This document shows positions 33,640 to 43,158 of a stretch of DNA of 64,000 nt, in pieces. The notes under the pieces were generated by a model that saw only the letters and a list, made by a program, of their open reading frames with translations, was not told where the DNA came from and made no database searches. The stretch covers positions 4,278,001 through 4,342,000 of the forward strand of contig NZ_CP104562.2 of the NCBI RefSeq assembly GCF_025398155.2, given 5' to 3'. Source of the DNA: Roseateles amylovorans. Its GTDB lineage: Bacteria > Pseudomonadota > Gammaproteobacteria > Burkholderiales > Burkholderiaceae_C. The position numbers and the translations under genes were made by a program. Every line of letters starts with the position of its first letter. The stretch's first letter is position 1.

Positions 33640-35313
33640 ATGTTCACGACCGCCACGTTTCGCCTGCCACGCGCTGTGCCACTGCTGTTGGGCCTGCCTT
33701 TCCTGCTCACCGCGTGCTTCTGGGGCAACGACAAGCCCGATCCCGCGCCGACGCCGCCGTTCGTGGTGGTCCCTTCGGAGGGCACCGACTGCAAGGTGAT
33801 CTCGGTCACGCCCACGGTGTCGGTGACCAACGCCTTCATCAATCCCCTGCTCACGGTGAACTACTCGGCGCCCAACCTCGATGTCTGCAACCGGATGACG
33901 TTGCAGGATGCCACCCACGCCACCTTGCCGACACGCGTCGTCGCCGCCAATGAGTGGGCACATCCCCGAGGCGGCGTCGCCGGCAGATTGACCCTGGAGC
34001 CTGTCGCCGACCTGGCCCCCAACGCGCAGTACGGCCTGCTGCTGGCCGGCCAGACCATCTCGTTCTTCAAGACCGGTACGGAGCGACGGGGCAACCTGGT
34101 GGCCGTCGAGGACCAACCCCTGCGCCTCCCGCGCCTGCCCGCCTCCGCACGCGTCGGCTCGGGCGATATCAACGGGATACTGGATGTCGTCGCCGATGAC
34201 CTGACCAAGGGCCAGGCCATCGAACGGGCGGTGCTCGAAACGCTGTTGAAGGTGGAGCTCAAGCATCTCGCCAGCCCGAATGCCCGCTTCGGTGCGCGAG
34301 TGAGCAAGCTGACCTATCGCAGCAGCAACGCCATCGGGGCACCGGTCACCCTCAGCGGCCTGTTGGTGTATCCGGCACAGGACGGCACCGGACCGGCGGT
34401 CGATTACAACGGCCTGCCGATGGTCATCGGGCAGCGCGGCGCCAGTGACAACGACGGCGACGCGCCGTCATCGGGTGCGCACATCCTGACCGTGCTCGGC
34501 TTGCTGGCGGCAGGCAAGGGCCATGTCTTCATCGCGCCGGACCTGATCGGCATGGGCGACACAAAATCCCTGCCGCAGGCCTATCTCGTCGCCTCGCAGG
34601 CGGCGGAGCACACGCAGAACATGCTGCGCGCGGCCCGCGAGTACTTCCGGCAGCAACTCAAGGCCGAGCTGGGTCGGGACCTGCGCATCCTCGGTGCCTC
34701 GGAGGGTGGTTTCACCACGGTGGCGGCCTTGCCGCACCTGTCGCTAGACAGCAATGTGCGCCTGGTGTCCGCCGCGGAGGGGCCCTACGATGTGTTCCAC
34801 ACGTTTGACTCGAACATCCTCGCGGTAGGCGGCGCCGCACGGGATGGCTACTCGCGGGACGAGGACCTGAGCCTCGTCGCCAGCCGTACCCGCTCGGCAA
34901 TGGAAAGCGTGAGCGCCTATCAGAACTTCAAATTCGATCCTGCCAAGGTCTTTGCGGCGGACGGCAGCCTGCTGCCGAGCTTCCTGCAGGACTACAAGGA
35001 CGGCAAGCACCCCGACCTGATGGCCCAGTTCGGGCTGAACAGCCTGGCGAGCGGCACTCAGCGCTACGACCTGCCCAACGCCCGCGTCTCGCTCTACCAC
35101 TTCACCACCGACGCGCTGGTCCCCTCGCAGAACACGGTGGACATGGTGGCGCGGTTGAACCTCCCACCGAACCGACTGGGGAGTCTGGAGCGCGGGAACT
35201 GCCGGCAGGATTCGGTGCTGACGACACTCGTCATGTCGTTGAGCTCAAGCAAGCTCAAGACACACACGGTCTGCGTGCCCTACCAGATCGACGACTTCGT
35301 CGCCGATCTGTAA
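33640..35313 (+). CDS. Lipoprotein alpha/beta-hydrolase (putative esterase/lipase)
   Basis: A 557-residue protein from the ATG at 33640. The signal ends in a lipobox (LLLGLPFLLTAC), so it should be anchored in the outer or inner membrane. The hydrolase domain occupies about residues 220-510; the nucleophile elbow is GASEGGFTT (Ser near residue 353), preceded by the family-like KGHVFIAPDLIGMGDTKSL. A late Asp/His pair was not assigned. It resembles secreted bacterial lipases with a large N-terminal extension. It is monocistronic, with a stem-loop just after the stop. Confidence 0.75.
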   Translation: MFTTATFRLPRAVPLLLGLPFLLTACFWGNDKPDPAPTPPFVVVPSEGTDCKVISVTPTVSVTNAFINPLLTVNYSAPNLDVCNRMTLQDATHATLPTRVVAANEWAHPRGGVAGRLTLEPVADLAPNAQYGLLLAGQTISFFKTGTERRGNLVAVEDQPLRLPRLPASARVGSGDINGILDVVADDLTKGQAIERAVLETLLKVELKHLASPNARFGARVSKLTYRSSNAIGAPVTLSGLLVYPAQDGTGPAVDYNGLPMVIGQRGASDNDGDAPSSGAHILTVLGLLAAGKGHVFIAPDLIGMGDTKSLPQAYLVASQAAEHTQNMLRAAREYFRQQLKAELGRDLRILGASEGGFTTVAALPHLSLDSNVRLVSAAEGPYDVFHTFDSNILAVGGAARDGYSRDEDLSLVASRTRSAMESVSAYQNFKFDPAKVFAADGSLLPSFLQDYKDGKHPDLMAQFGLNSLASGTQRYDLPNARVSLYHFTTDALVPSQNTVDMVARLNLPPNRLGSLERGNCRQDSVLTTLVMSLSSSKLKTHTVCVPYQIDDFVADL

Positions 35314-35321
35314 CCCTCGGA

Positions 35322-35359
35322 CGAATCGGGCCTGCGTGCAACGCGACAGGCCCGATTCG
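35322..35359 (+). terminator. Stem-loop after the hydrolase gene
   Basis: A 13-bp perfect stem (CGAATCGGGCCTG with CAGGCCCGATTCG) with a 12-base loop starts nine bases after the stop. No T-tract follows, so termination strength is uncertain. Confidence 0.55.
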
Positions 35360-35468
35360 CCGACTCGTGGCCGACGGACAGCGCCGCCGTCAGACGCATC
35401 TAGGATCCCGCACCCGCCCCTCACCGCACACCGAGGGACGCCGAGTGCCGCTGGGGCGGCCCTCCGAA

Positions 35469-35507
35469 CTCAGCGTTCTGGCTCAGCGTTCTGGCTCAGC
35501 GTTCTGG
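35469..35507. repeat. Three tandem copies of a 13-bp repeat over the end of the efflux channel gene
   Basis: CTCAGCGTTCTGG repeats exactly at 35469-35481, 35482-35494 and 35495-35507. The stop codon of the outer-membrane factor (35498-35496) lies in the third unit. Thirteen is not a multiple of three, so copy-number change would matter only downstream of the stop unless the third unit were altered. Confidence 0.9.
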
Positions 35508-37214
35508 CGCTGCACCTTGCGCCGCCCAGCGCCCCCCCAGCGCCCGCAGCAACGCGACACGGTTGGCCTGCTCCGTCTGGCGCAGCGTCACCAGCCCCTG
35601 CTGGGCCGTGGCCAGCGCGCGCTGCGCATCCAGCAGCTCCAGCTGGCTGCTGCCGCCCAGGCGATAGCTGCTCTCCGCCATCCGCAGCGATTCCCGCGCG
35701 GCCTCTACCTGCGCCTGCTGCGCGTCGAGCCGTTCGGCCAGGCGGTCGCGCACGGCCAGCGCATCTGCCACTTCGCGGAAGGCCGATTGCAGCGTGGACT
35801 CATAGTTGGCCAGCACCTCGCGACGCGTCGCCTCGCTGACCTCCACCTGCGCGCGGCGTGCGCCGCCGTCAAACAGCGGCAGGTCGATCTGGGGCACCAG
35901 GCTCCAGACGCCGCTGCCGCTCTTGAACAGACCGTCCAAATCCGGACTGCGGGTGCCGGCGCTGGCCGTCAGGGACAGGCGCGGGAACCGCGCCGCACGA
36001 GCGGCGCCGACGTCGAAGGCCGCCGCCTGCAGCCGCTGCTCGGCCGCACGCAGATCGGGCCGCTGCAGCAGCACATCCGCCGGCAAGCCCGCCGGGATCG
36101 CCGGCAGTGCGGTGACGTCCTGGGTGTCCTGCGCGCTGGGCAACCAGTCCTCGGGCACCGGTTGGCCGGTCAGCAGTTCCAACTGCAGCCGCGCCTGGGC
36201 CACCGCACTGGCGCTGCGGGCTGCATCGCCCCGGGCGGCTTCGAACGCGGTACGCGCCCGGGCTCGCTCCAGACCGGAGGCCGCGCCCAGCTGATACTGC
36301 CGCTCCGCCAGCGACAAGGTGCGCTGCTGGCTCTCCAGCAACGACTGCGACAGCGTCAAGCGCTGCCGCTCCGCCGCCAGCGACAGCCAGGCATTGGCCA
36401 CTTCGGCCACCAGGCTCAGCCGCGCACTGCGCTGGGTTTCCTGCTCGGCGAGGAAGCGCGCAAGCGCCGCGCCTTCCAGGCTGCCCAGCCGGTTGAACAG
36501 ATCGATCTCATAGCTGGCCAGCCCGAGGTTGACGCCGTAGGTCGTCGTCGCGCCCTCGCCGTTGATCGTGCGCTGGCGGGTGGCGGAGGCGCCCACGCTC
36601 AGCTCCGGCAGCCGATCCGCCGCCGCAATCCGGTATTGCGCCCGCACCCGCTCAACCGCTGCCGCGCTCGCCTGCAGGCTGCGGTTCTGGCTCAGGGCCA
36701 TGGCGACCACTTGATCCAGCCGCCCGTCGGCAAAGAAGCCGCGCCATTCATGTGCGGCGGCCGTTCCGGCGTTGGTGCCTGCAGGTGCAGGTGCAGGTGC
36801 AGGCAAAGGTGAAGGTGCAGATGCGGAAGGCGCCGAAGCCGCGCCCGTCACCGTGGCCGATGCCGCCGATGCCGCCGGCGCCAGGTCGCCCACACGGAAG
36901 TCCTGCCGAAGCGGCGGACGAGGCGTCTCAGTGGCCGGCACCAGACTGCCGCAAGCCGACAACAGCGCCGCCCCCAGCAGGGTGGTGGCTGCAGCCAGAC
37001 GCGCTCGCATCGCAGGGGGAGCGATCGTGGGCGTCGCGCGACGCGTCGCCCCATTCACCGTGCCATTCACCGTGCCATTCACCGTGTCATTCAAGGTGCA
37101 ATTCAACCTGCCATACAACCTGCCATCGCGGTCGGGCAGCGCTTCCGGCGCCACGCTCGTGCGCAAAGCCGAGGAGGCCATGCACGTCTCCTTCTTCATG
37201 CGATCGACGCTCAT
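35496..37214 (-). CDS. RND efflux outer-membrane factor (NodT/OprM family lipoprotein)
   Basis: A 572-residue frame from the ATG at 37214, which overlaps the pump stop as ATGA. The lipoprotein signal, however, starts at residue 69 (MRARLAAATTLLGAALLSAC), so the real start may be the ATG at 37010. The intervening residues contain a four-residue repeat (TVNGTVNGTVNG) coded by the 12-bp repeat at 37051-37122. The mature part has a long Ala/Pro linker, then the two-repeat OMF fold (AMALSQNRSLQASAAAVERV, GYGVNLGLASYEID-type strands, PADVLLQRPDLRAAEQRL). It forms the outer-membrane exit duct of the tripartite pump. Confidence 0.9.
   Translation of the reverse strand: MSVDRMKKETCMASSALRTSVAPEALPDRDGRLYGRLNCTLNDTVNGTVNGTVNGATRRATPTIAPPAMRARLAAATTLLGAALLSACGSLVPATETPRPPLRQDFRVGDLAPAASAASATVTGAASAPSASAPSPLPAPAPAPAGTNAGTAAAHEWRGFFADGRLDQVVAMALSQNRSLQASAAAVERVRAQYRIAAADRLPELSVGASATRQRTINGEGATTTYGVNLGLASYEIDLFNRLGSLEGAALARFLAEQETQRSARLSLVAEVANAWLSLAAERQRLTLSQSLLESQQRTLSLAERQYQLGAASGLERARARTAFEAARGDAARSASAVAQARLQLELLTGQPVPEDWLPSAQDTQDVTALPAIPAGLPADVLLQRPDLRAAEQRLQAAAFDVGAARAARFPRLSLTASAGTRSPDLDGLFKSGSGVWSLVPQIDLPLFDGGARRAQVEVSEATRREVLANYESTLQSAFREVADALAVRDRLAERLDAQQAQVEAARESLRMAESSYRLGGSSQLELLDAQRALATAQQGLVTLRQTEQANRVALLRALGGRWAAQGAAPER
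37051..37122. repeat. Six 12-bp tandem repeats in the 5' part of the efflux channel gene
   Basis: CCATTCACCGTG is repeated exactly three times (37051-37086), then three degenerate units follow (37087-37122). In the gene frame they code GRLY, GRLN, CTLN, DTVN, GTVN, GTVN. The repeat lies upstream of the probable lipoprotein start and may be a leader rather than coding. Confidence 0.85.
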
Positions 37215-40200
37215 GCCTGCACCTCCGCCTTCGCTTCCGGTGCCGGGTCTTGCGGCGGTTTCGCTTGGCGGGTGAAGCGCTGCTTGACCCACAGATAGAA
37301 CAGCGGCACGAAGAAGATGCCCAGCAGCGTGGCGCTGGCCATGCCGCCCAGCACGCCCACGCCGATGGCGCGCTGCGACCCCGAGCCCGCGCCGCTGGCA
37401 AACGCCAGGGGCAGCACGCCCATCATGAAGGCCAGCGAGGTCATCAGGATCGGCCGCAAGCGCTGCCGGCTGGCCTTGAGTGTGGCCTCCAGCAGACTCA
37501 GGCCCTGCCCTCGCAAGGTCTCGGCAAATTCCACGATCAGGATCGCGTTCTTCGCTGACAGGCCCACCGTGGTCAGCAGGCCGACCTGGAAGAACACGTC
37601 GTTCATCTGCCCGCCCAGGTGGCTGGCCGCCAGCGCACCGATGATGCCCAGCGGCACCACCAGCATCACGCTGAACGGCACCGACCAGCTCTCATACAAG
37701 GCTGCCAGACACAGGAAGATGAACAGCACCGACACCGCATACAGCAGCGGCGCCTGATCGCCGGAGAGCCGCTCCTGATAGCTGCGGCCCGACCATTCGA
37801 AGCCAATGCCCTTGGGCATGTCGCGCAGGATCTCCTCCATGGCCGCCATCGCCGCGCCGGAGCTCACGCCCGGCGCCACATCGGCCTGGATTTCATAGGC
37901 GGCGCTGCCGTTGTAGCGCACCAGCTGACGCGGCCCGTTCATCCAGGTCGCCTTGGCAAAGGCGTTGAACGACACCATCTCGCCACTGGCATTGCGCACA
38001 TACCAGTAGCGCAAGGCATCCGGATCCGCCCGGTAGGCGCCCTCGCCCTGCACCAGCACCCGCTTGACGCGGCCGCGATCGATGAAGTCGTTCACATAGC
38101 TGCTGCCCAGCGCGATCGACAGGGTGTCGTTGATCGTGGTGGTCGAGACGCCCAGCGTGCCGGCCTTGTGATCGTCGATGTCGATCTGCAGTTGCGGCGT
38201 TTCGGTCAGGCTGTTGGTGCGGGCGCGGCTGAGTTCGGGATGCCGGTTCGCTGCATCGATCAGCTGATCACGCGCGGCAATCAGCGCTTCCGAACCCACG
38301 CCGCCCAGATCCTGCAGGAACAACTGGATGCCGGCGCTGCCGCCCAGGCCGCGCACCGTCGGCGGCTGCACCACATAGACATTGGCATCACGCACCCGCT
38401 TGCCCAGCTCGCGGCTGAAGCGCTCGGCCAGCGCGCCGGCGCCCTGGTTCTTCGAGGGCCGGTCCTTCCAGTCGCTCAGGCGGATGAAGCCCTGGCCGGA
38501 GCCCTGGTCGCCGTTGGCGCCGCGCACCAGGTTGTAGAAACGCACTTCCTTTTGCTCGGCCAGATAGCCTTCGATGCTCTGGGCCACCGCCTCCATGCGT
38601 TCGGCGGTCGCGCCCGGGGCCATGCGGACCTGGATCTGCAGGCTGCCCTGATCCTCATCGGGCAGGAAGGAGGTCGGCAGCGTGCGGTAGAGCAAGGCCA
38701 GGCCGACGATCAGCAGCAGATACACCACGAAGCTGCGGATGCCGCGCGCCGTGAGCCAGCGCACCCGGCCCTCGTAGCGGGTGGTGAAGCGCTCGAACTG
38801 GCGATTGAAGCCGCCGAAGAACCAGTCCAGCTGCTTGCCGAACGGCCCGCCGTGGGCCGCATGCTCGCCTTGATGCACCGGCTTGAGCAGCGTGGCGCAC
38901 AGCGCCGGGGACAGGCTCATCGCCACCAGCACCGACAGCACCATGGCGCTGACCACGGTGATCGAGAACTGCCGGTAGATGATGCCGGTGGAGCCGCCGA
39001 AGAAGGCCATCGGGATGAACACCGCCGACAGCACCACCGCAATGCCGACCAGCGCACCGCTGATCTCCTTCATGCTGGCCCGGGTGGCATCGCGCGGGCT
39101 CATGCCTTCCTCGCGCATCAGCCGCTCGACGTTCTCCACCACGACGATCGCATCGTCCACCAACAGGCCGATGGCCAGCACCAGGCCGAACATCGTCAGC
39201 GAATTGATCGAATAACCGGCCACCGCCAGCACACCGAAGGTGCCCAGCAACACCACCGGCACGGCGATGGCGGGCACCAGCGTGGCGCGCAGGTTCTGCA
39301 TGAACAGGTACATGATGGCCACCACCAGCACCATCGCCTCGATCAGGGTGTGCACCACGCCTTCGATCGAGACGCTGATGAAAGGCGTCGTGTCGTAGGT
39401 GATGGTGATCTTCATGCCGGCCGGGAAGAACGGCTCCAGCTCGGCGAACTTGGCCTTGACCAGCTCGGCCGTCTTGAGCGCATTCGCGCCGCTGGCCGGC
39501 ACAATGGCCATGCCCGCGGCGGTCACACCGCTGCTGCGGACATTGGTGGTGTAGCTGTCGCGGCCCAGCTCGACCCGGGCGACGTCCTTGAGTCGCAGCG
39601 CAGAACCATCCGGCTGCACCCGCAGCACGATGTTGCGGAACTGCTCGGGCGTCTGCAGCTTGGCGCGGGCAGTGATGATGGCGGTGAGCCGCTGGCCTTC
39701 CGGCGACGGCTGCGCGCCGAGCTGGCCGGCGGACACCTCGGTGTTCTGCGCTTGCAGCGCACTGCGGATATCGCCGGGCACCAGCGCATAACGCTGCAGC
39801 TTGGCCGGATCCAGCCAGATGCGCATCGCATAGCCGGAGCCGAAGACGTTGATGTCGCCCACCCCTTCAATGCGGCTGATGATGTCCTGCAGCGTGCTGG
39901 ACAGGTAGTCGCCCAGGTCGGCCGAGGTCACGGCCGGGTCGTCGCTGGTCAGCATCACCACCATCAGCGGTTCGGAGCCCGCCTTGGTCACCCGCACGCC
40001 CTGGGCCTGCACCGCTTGCGGCAGCCGGGACAGCGATTGCGACACCTTGTTCTGGACCTGCATCTGCGCCAGGTCCGGATTGGTGCCGGCCACGAAGCTC
40101 AGCTGGGTGCTGGCGCCGCCGGAGGCATTGCTGGAGGACTCGATCGAGAACAGCCCGTCGATGCCCTTGAGGTTCTGCTCGATCACCTGGGTGACCGAGT

Positions 40201-40375
40201 CCTCGATCGCCTTGGCCGAGGCGCCGGGATAGCTGGTGTTGATCGAAATTCGTGTCGGCGCGATGTCCGGATAGCGCTCCAACGGCAGCACCAGCACCGC
40301 CGCGGCGCCAGCCAGCATGATGACGATGGCGATGACCCAGGCGAAGATGGGCCGGTCAATGAAAAACGAGGCCAT
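37211..40375 (-). CDS. RND multidrug efflux pump, AcrB/HAE1 family
   Basis: A 1054-residue inner-membrane pump starting at the ATG at 40375 (MASFFIDRPIFAWVIAIVIM), in TGATG overlap with the adaptor gene. Twelve membrane spans with two large periplasmic loops. Proton-relay Asp pair in LAIGLLVDDAIVVVENVERL; hallmark GGSTGIIYRQFSITVVSAM in the following span region. The second half begins near SFVVYLLLIVGLALLYRTLP. Length and motifs match AcrB/MexB/TtgB. Substrates cannot be told from sequence alone. Confidence 0.95.
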   Translation of the reverse strand: MASFFIDRPIFAWVIAIVIMLAGAAAVLVLPLERYPDIAPTRISINTSYPGASAKAIEDSVTQVIEQNLKGIDGLFSIESSSNASGGASTQLSFVAGTNPDLAQMQVQNKVSQSLSRLPQAVQAQGVRVTKAGSEPLMVVMLTSDDPAVTSADLGDYLSSTLQDIISRIEGVGDINVFGSGYAMRIWLDPAKLQRYALVPGDIRSALQAQNTEVSAGQLGAQPSPEGQRLTAIITARAKLQTPEQFRNIVLRVQPDGSALRLKDVARVELGRDSYTTNVRSSGVTAAGMAIVPASGANALKTAELVKAKFAELEPFFPAGMKITITYDTTPFISVSIEGVVHTLIEAMVLVVAIMYLFMQNLRATLVPAIAVPVVLLGTFGVLAVAGYSINSLTMFGLVLAIGLLVDDAIVVVENVERLMREEGMSPRDATRASMKEISGALVGIAVVLSAVFIPMAFFGGSTGIIYRQFSITVVSAMVLSVLVAMSLSPALCATLLKPVHQGEHAAHGGPFGKQLDWFFGGFNRQFERFTTRYEGRVRWLTARGIRSFVVYLLLIVGLALLYRTLPTSFLPDEDQGSLQIQVRMAPGATAERMEAVAQSIEGYLAEQKEVRFYNLVRGANGDQGSGQGFIRLSDWKDRPSKNQGAGALAERFSRELGKRVRDANVYVVQPPTVRGLGGSAGIQLFLQDLGGVGSEALIAARDQLIDAANRHPELSRARTNSLTETPQLQIDIDDHKAGTLGVSTTTINDTLSIALGSSYVNDFIDRGRVKRVLVQGEGAYRADPDALRYWYVRNASGEMVSFNAFAKATWMNGPRQLVRYNGSAAYEIQADVAPGVSSGAAMAAMEEILRDMPKGIGFEWSGRSYQERLSGDQAPLLYAVSVLFIFLCLAALYESWSVPFSVMLVVPLGIIGALAASHLGGQMNDVFFQVGLLTTVGLSAKNAILIVEFAETLRGQGLSLLEATLKASRQRLRPILMTSLAFMMGVLPLAFASGAGSGSQRAIGVGVLGGMASATLLGIFFVPLFYLWVKQRFTRQAKPPQDPAPEAKAEVQA

Positions 40376-41649
40376 CAGCGGCTCCCGCCCGTGCCGGACG
40401 TCGGCGCTGCACTGGCCGGCGCACTGGCCGACGCGTCCGTGGTCGTGGCCGATGCCGCCGGGTTGCCCGCCCCTGCTGCGCCGGCCCCCGCCTTCTTGCC
40501 CTTGGCGGCGCCGGCCGGCACCGGCGTCACCACCTGGTTGGCGCGCACCCGCTGCAGGCCTTCGACGATCAGCTTGTCGCCCACCTTCAGGCCGCTGGCC
40601 ACCAGCCATTGGTTGCCAAGCGCCCGCTTGAGCACCAGCCGGCGGGTTTCCGCCTTGTTGCCTTCACCCACCACCAGCGCGGTCGCGTCCCCGGTCGGCG
40701 ACCGGCTCACGCCCTGCTGCGGGACCAGGATGGCATCGCTGTCGACACCGGCCAGCAGCCGGGCCCGGACCACCATGCCGGGCAGCAGCGCGCCGGCGGG
40801 ATTGGGCACCGTGGCGCGCAGCGTCACCGCGCCGGTGCCGCGGTCCACCGTCACGCCGCTGACCTGCAGCATGCCGGCTTGCGGATGCTCGCTGCCGTCT
40901 TCCAGCAGCAGGCGGATCTGGCGACTGCCGGTGCCGCCGTCGAGCTGGCGGCGCAGCTGCAGCATTTCGGCGCTGCTCTGGACGATGTCCACATGCATCG
41001 GGTCGAGTTGCTGCACCGTCGTCAGCACCTGGGTCTGGTTGGCGGTCACCAAGGCGCCGGCAGTCACGGTGGATACCTCGATGCGTCCGGTGATCGGCGC
41101 GGTGATGCGGGTGCGGTCCAGTTGGACGCGGGCCGCATCCAGTGCGGCGCGGGCCACGGCCACATCGGCCTGCGCCTGGCGCAGCGCGCTGGCGCTGTCG
41201 TCGGCGCTCTGGCGGCTCAGGGCATCGGCCTTCAGCAGTTCGGCATCCCGTTCGGCACGGGTGCGGGCCACGCCGGCCTGGGCCTCGGCCTTTTGCAGGG
41301 CGGCGGCGGTGCGCGCCCGTTCCGCCTCGTAGCTGGCAGCGTCCAGCTGATAGAGCGGCTGGCCGGCCCGCACCACCGAGCCTTCGGTGAACAGCCGTTT
41401 GAGCACGATCCCGCTGACCTGGGGCCGGATCTCGGCCACCTGGCTGGCGGACAACCGGCCCGGCAGCTCCAGGGACAGCGGCGCATCCTGGGCGCTGACG
41501 ATCACCACCCCGACTTCCGGCGGCGCGCCCTTGCCGGCCTGCGGATCGGGTTTGCGGTCGGAACAGGCGGTCAGCAGCACGGCGGCGAGCGGCAGGACGG
41601 TCCAGAGCGAGGTCCGGACGGCGGCGCGGGGTGTGAGAATCTTCAGCAT
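40375..41649 (-). CDS. RND efflux periplasmic adaptor (membrane-fusion lipoprotein)
   Basis: A 424-residue protein from the ATG at 41649. Lipoprotein signal LPLAAVLLTAC, then the first barrel/lipoyl part (GRLSASQVAEIRPQVSGIVL, VVRAGQPLYQLD), a coiled-coil hairpin (about 95-170), the second lipoyl part (DRTRITAPITGRIEVSTV) and a C-terminal Ala/Thr/Ser-rich low-complexity tail. It matches AcrA/MexA/TtgA adaptors. First gene of the leftward pump operon; 117 bases separate it from the divergent histidine kinase. Confidence 0.95.
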   Translation of the reverse strand: MLKILTPRAAVRTSLWTVLPLAAVLLTACSDRKPDPQAGKGAPPEVGVVIVSAQDAPLSLELPGRLSASQVAEIRPQVSGIVLKRLFTEGSVVRAGQPLYQLDAASYEAERARTAAALQKAEAQAGVARTRAERDAELLKADALSRQSADDSASALRQAQADVAVARAALDAARVQLDRTRITAPITGRIEVSTVTAGALVTANQTQVLTTVQQLDPMHVDIVQSSAEMLQLRRQLDGGTGSRQIRLLLEDGSEHPQAGMLQVSGVTVDRGTGAVTLRATVPNPAGALLPGMVVRARLLAGVDSDAILVPQQGVSRSPTGDATALVVGEGNKAETRRLVLKRALGNQWLVASGLKVGDKLIVEGLQRVRANQVVTPVPAGAAKGKKAGAGAAGAGNPAASATTTDASASAPASAAPTSGTGGSR

Positions 41650-41766
41650 GGCCGCGCATCCTGACCTGCGAATGTGGAGAGAGCTTGAAGGTCTCTCCTC
41701 CGTGCCGGGTTTCACTTGATCCCGGCCGCGCCGGGCGGTCATGATGCGCCGCCGTCCCCCACGCCG

Positions 41767-43158
41767 ATGAAGCTCCAGTTCAATCTCACCGCCCGGCTGT
41801 TCGCCGCCGTCTTCAGCACCGCCATGGCGGTCGCGCTGGCCATGGGCGTGTTCTCGCACATCAATCTGAGCCGGGACTTCATCGGTTATCTCAACGAGCA
41901 GGCCGTCAGCCGGCTGGAGCTGGCCCGCACCAGCGTGACCGCCGGCTACCGGGAAAACGGCAAAAGCTGGGACTTTCTGCGCGAAAAGCCCGAGCTGTGG
42001 GGCCGGCTGCTGCGCCCGCTGGTGCCGGAAGCCGAGCTGGGCGCGGTCAAGCGCAGCCCGGCGGACCTGACCGGAGCGACACGCCGCTTCACCCTCTTCG
42101 ACGAGAACCGGGAGCGGATCGCCGGCTATGCGGGCCCGTCGGAACGGGCGGTGGAGCGTCCCATCATCGTCGACGGGCTGACGGTCGGCTGGCTGGCGCT
42201 GACGCCGATCGAGTCGGTCAGTCCCGGCGCCGAAAAGCATTTTTATGACGCGCAACTGCGCTCGGCCTGGATCGTCGGCGCCGCGGCGGTGTTGCTGGCC
42301 GGCGGTGTGGCCTTCTGGGCCACGCGCCGGCTGCTGCGCCCGGTGCGACGCGTGGCCGCGGCCACCCACCGGCTGGCGGCAGGCGATTTCGAGGTCCGCG
42401 TGCCGGAGGCCGGCGGCGACGACGACATCGCCCGGCTGGCCCACGACTTCAACCAGCTGGCGCTCACGCTGCAACGCAACGAGGCGATGCGGCGGGAGTT
42501 CATGGCCGATGTCTCGCATGAGCTGCGCACGCCGCTGGGCGTGCTCAACGGCGAGCTGGAAGCGCTGGAGGACGGCTTGCGCCGGCTGGATGCGCAGGCG
42601 CTGCGCTCGCTGCGCGGCGAGGTCGGCATCCTGCACAAGCTGGTGGACGATCTGCATGAACTGTCGCTGGCGGATGTGGGCGCCCTGGCCTACCGCAAGG
42701 CGCCGGTGGACCTGCGCGAGCTGATCGGCATCACCGCGGCCGCCTTCGGCGAGCGGCTCCACAGCAGCGGCCTGCGGCTGCGGCTGGACCTCCCGGACGA
42801 GGCGCTGACGGTCTTTGGCGATGAACGCCGGCTGCGTCAGCTGCTGGGCAACCTGATCGAGAACAGCTGCCGCTACACCGAGGCCGGCGGCGAACTGCAG
42901 ATCAGCGCGCGCCGCCAGGGACGACATGCGGTGGTGAATGTGCAGGACACCGCGCCCGGTGTGGACGGCGAGCACCTGCCCCGGCTGTTTGAACGGTTCT
43001 ATCGGGTCGAGCCCTCCCGCAGCCGGCGCAGTGGCGGGTCCGGCCTGGGCCTGTCGATCTGCCAGCGCATTGCCGAGGCGCACGAAGGACGCATCGAGGC
43101 GCTGCACTCGCCGCTGGGCGGGCTGTGGCTGCGGCTGGCGTTGCCGATCCATGACTGA
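41767..43158 (+). CDS. Sensor histidine kinase (BaeS-like)
   Basis: A 463-residue protein from the ATG at 41767; a GC-rich extension to 41716 is less likely. Span 1 near residues 10-30, a periplasmic sensor of about 130 residues, span 2 at WIVGAAAVLLAGGVAFWATR, and a HAMP domain. His251 in DVSHELRTPLG is the phosphorylation site, and N (NLIENSCRYTEAG), G1 (DTAPGVDGEHLPRLFERF) and G2 (GGSGLGLSI) boxes are present. It lies divergent from the efflux operon and overlaps its response regulator, so it most likely senses envelope stress or drugs to control the pump. The regulon is inferred. Confidence 0.92.
   Translation: MKLQFNLTARLFAAVFSTAMAVALAMGVFSHINLSRDFIGYLNEQAVSRLELARTSVTAGYRENGKSWDFLREKPELWGRLLRPLVPEAELGAVKRSPADLTGATRRFTLFDENRERIAGYAGPSERAVERPIIVDGLTVGWLALTPIESVSPGAEKHFYDAQLRSAWIVGAAAVLLAGGVAFWATRRLLRPVRRVAAATHRLAAGDFEVRVPEAGGDDDIARLAHDFNQLALTLQRNEAMRREFMADVSHELRTPLGVLNGELEALEDGLRRLDAQALRSLRGEVGILHKLVDDLHELSLADVGALAYRKAPVDLRELIGITAAAFGERLHSSGLRLRLDLPDEALTVFGDERRLRQLLGNLIENSCRYTEAGGELQISARRQGRHAVVNVQDTAPGVDGEHLPRLFERFYRVEPSRSRRSGGSGLGLSICQRIAEAHEGRIEALHSPLGGLWLRLALPIHD

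Noticed and set aside
37051..37122. CRISPR-like repeat
   Set aside because: Twelve-base tandem units without spacers; a coding or leader microsatellite, not a CRISPR array.
37619..41332. A rightward open frame of over 1200 codons opposite the RND pump and adaptor
   Set aside because: Antisense shadow with the same His/Gln/Arg-rich composition; the leftward genes have complete family motifs.
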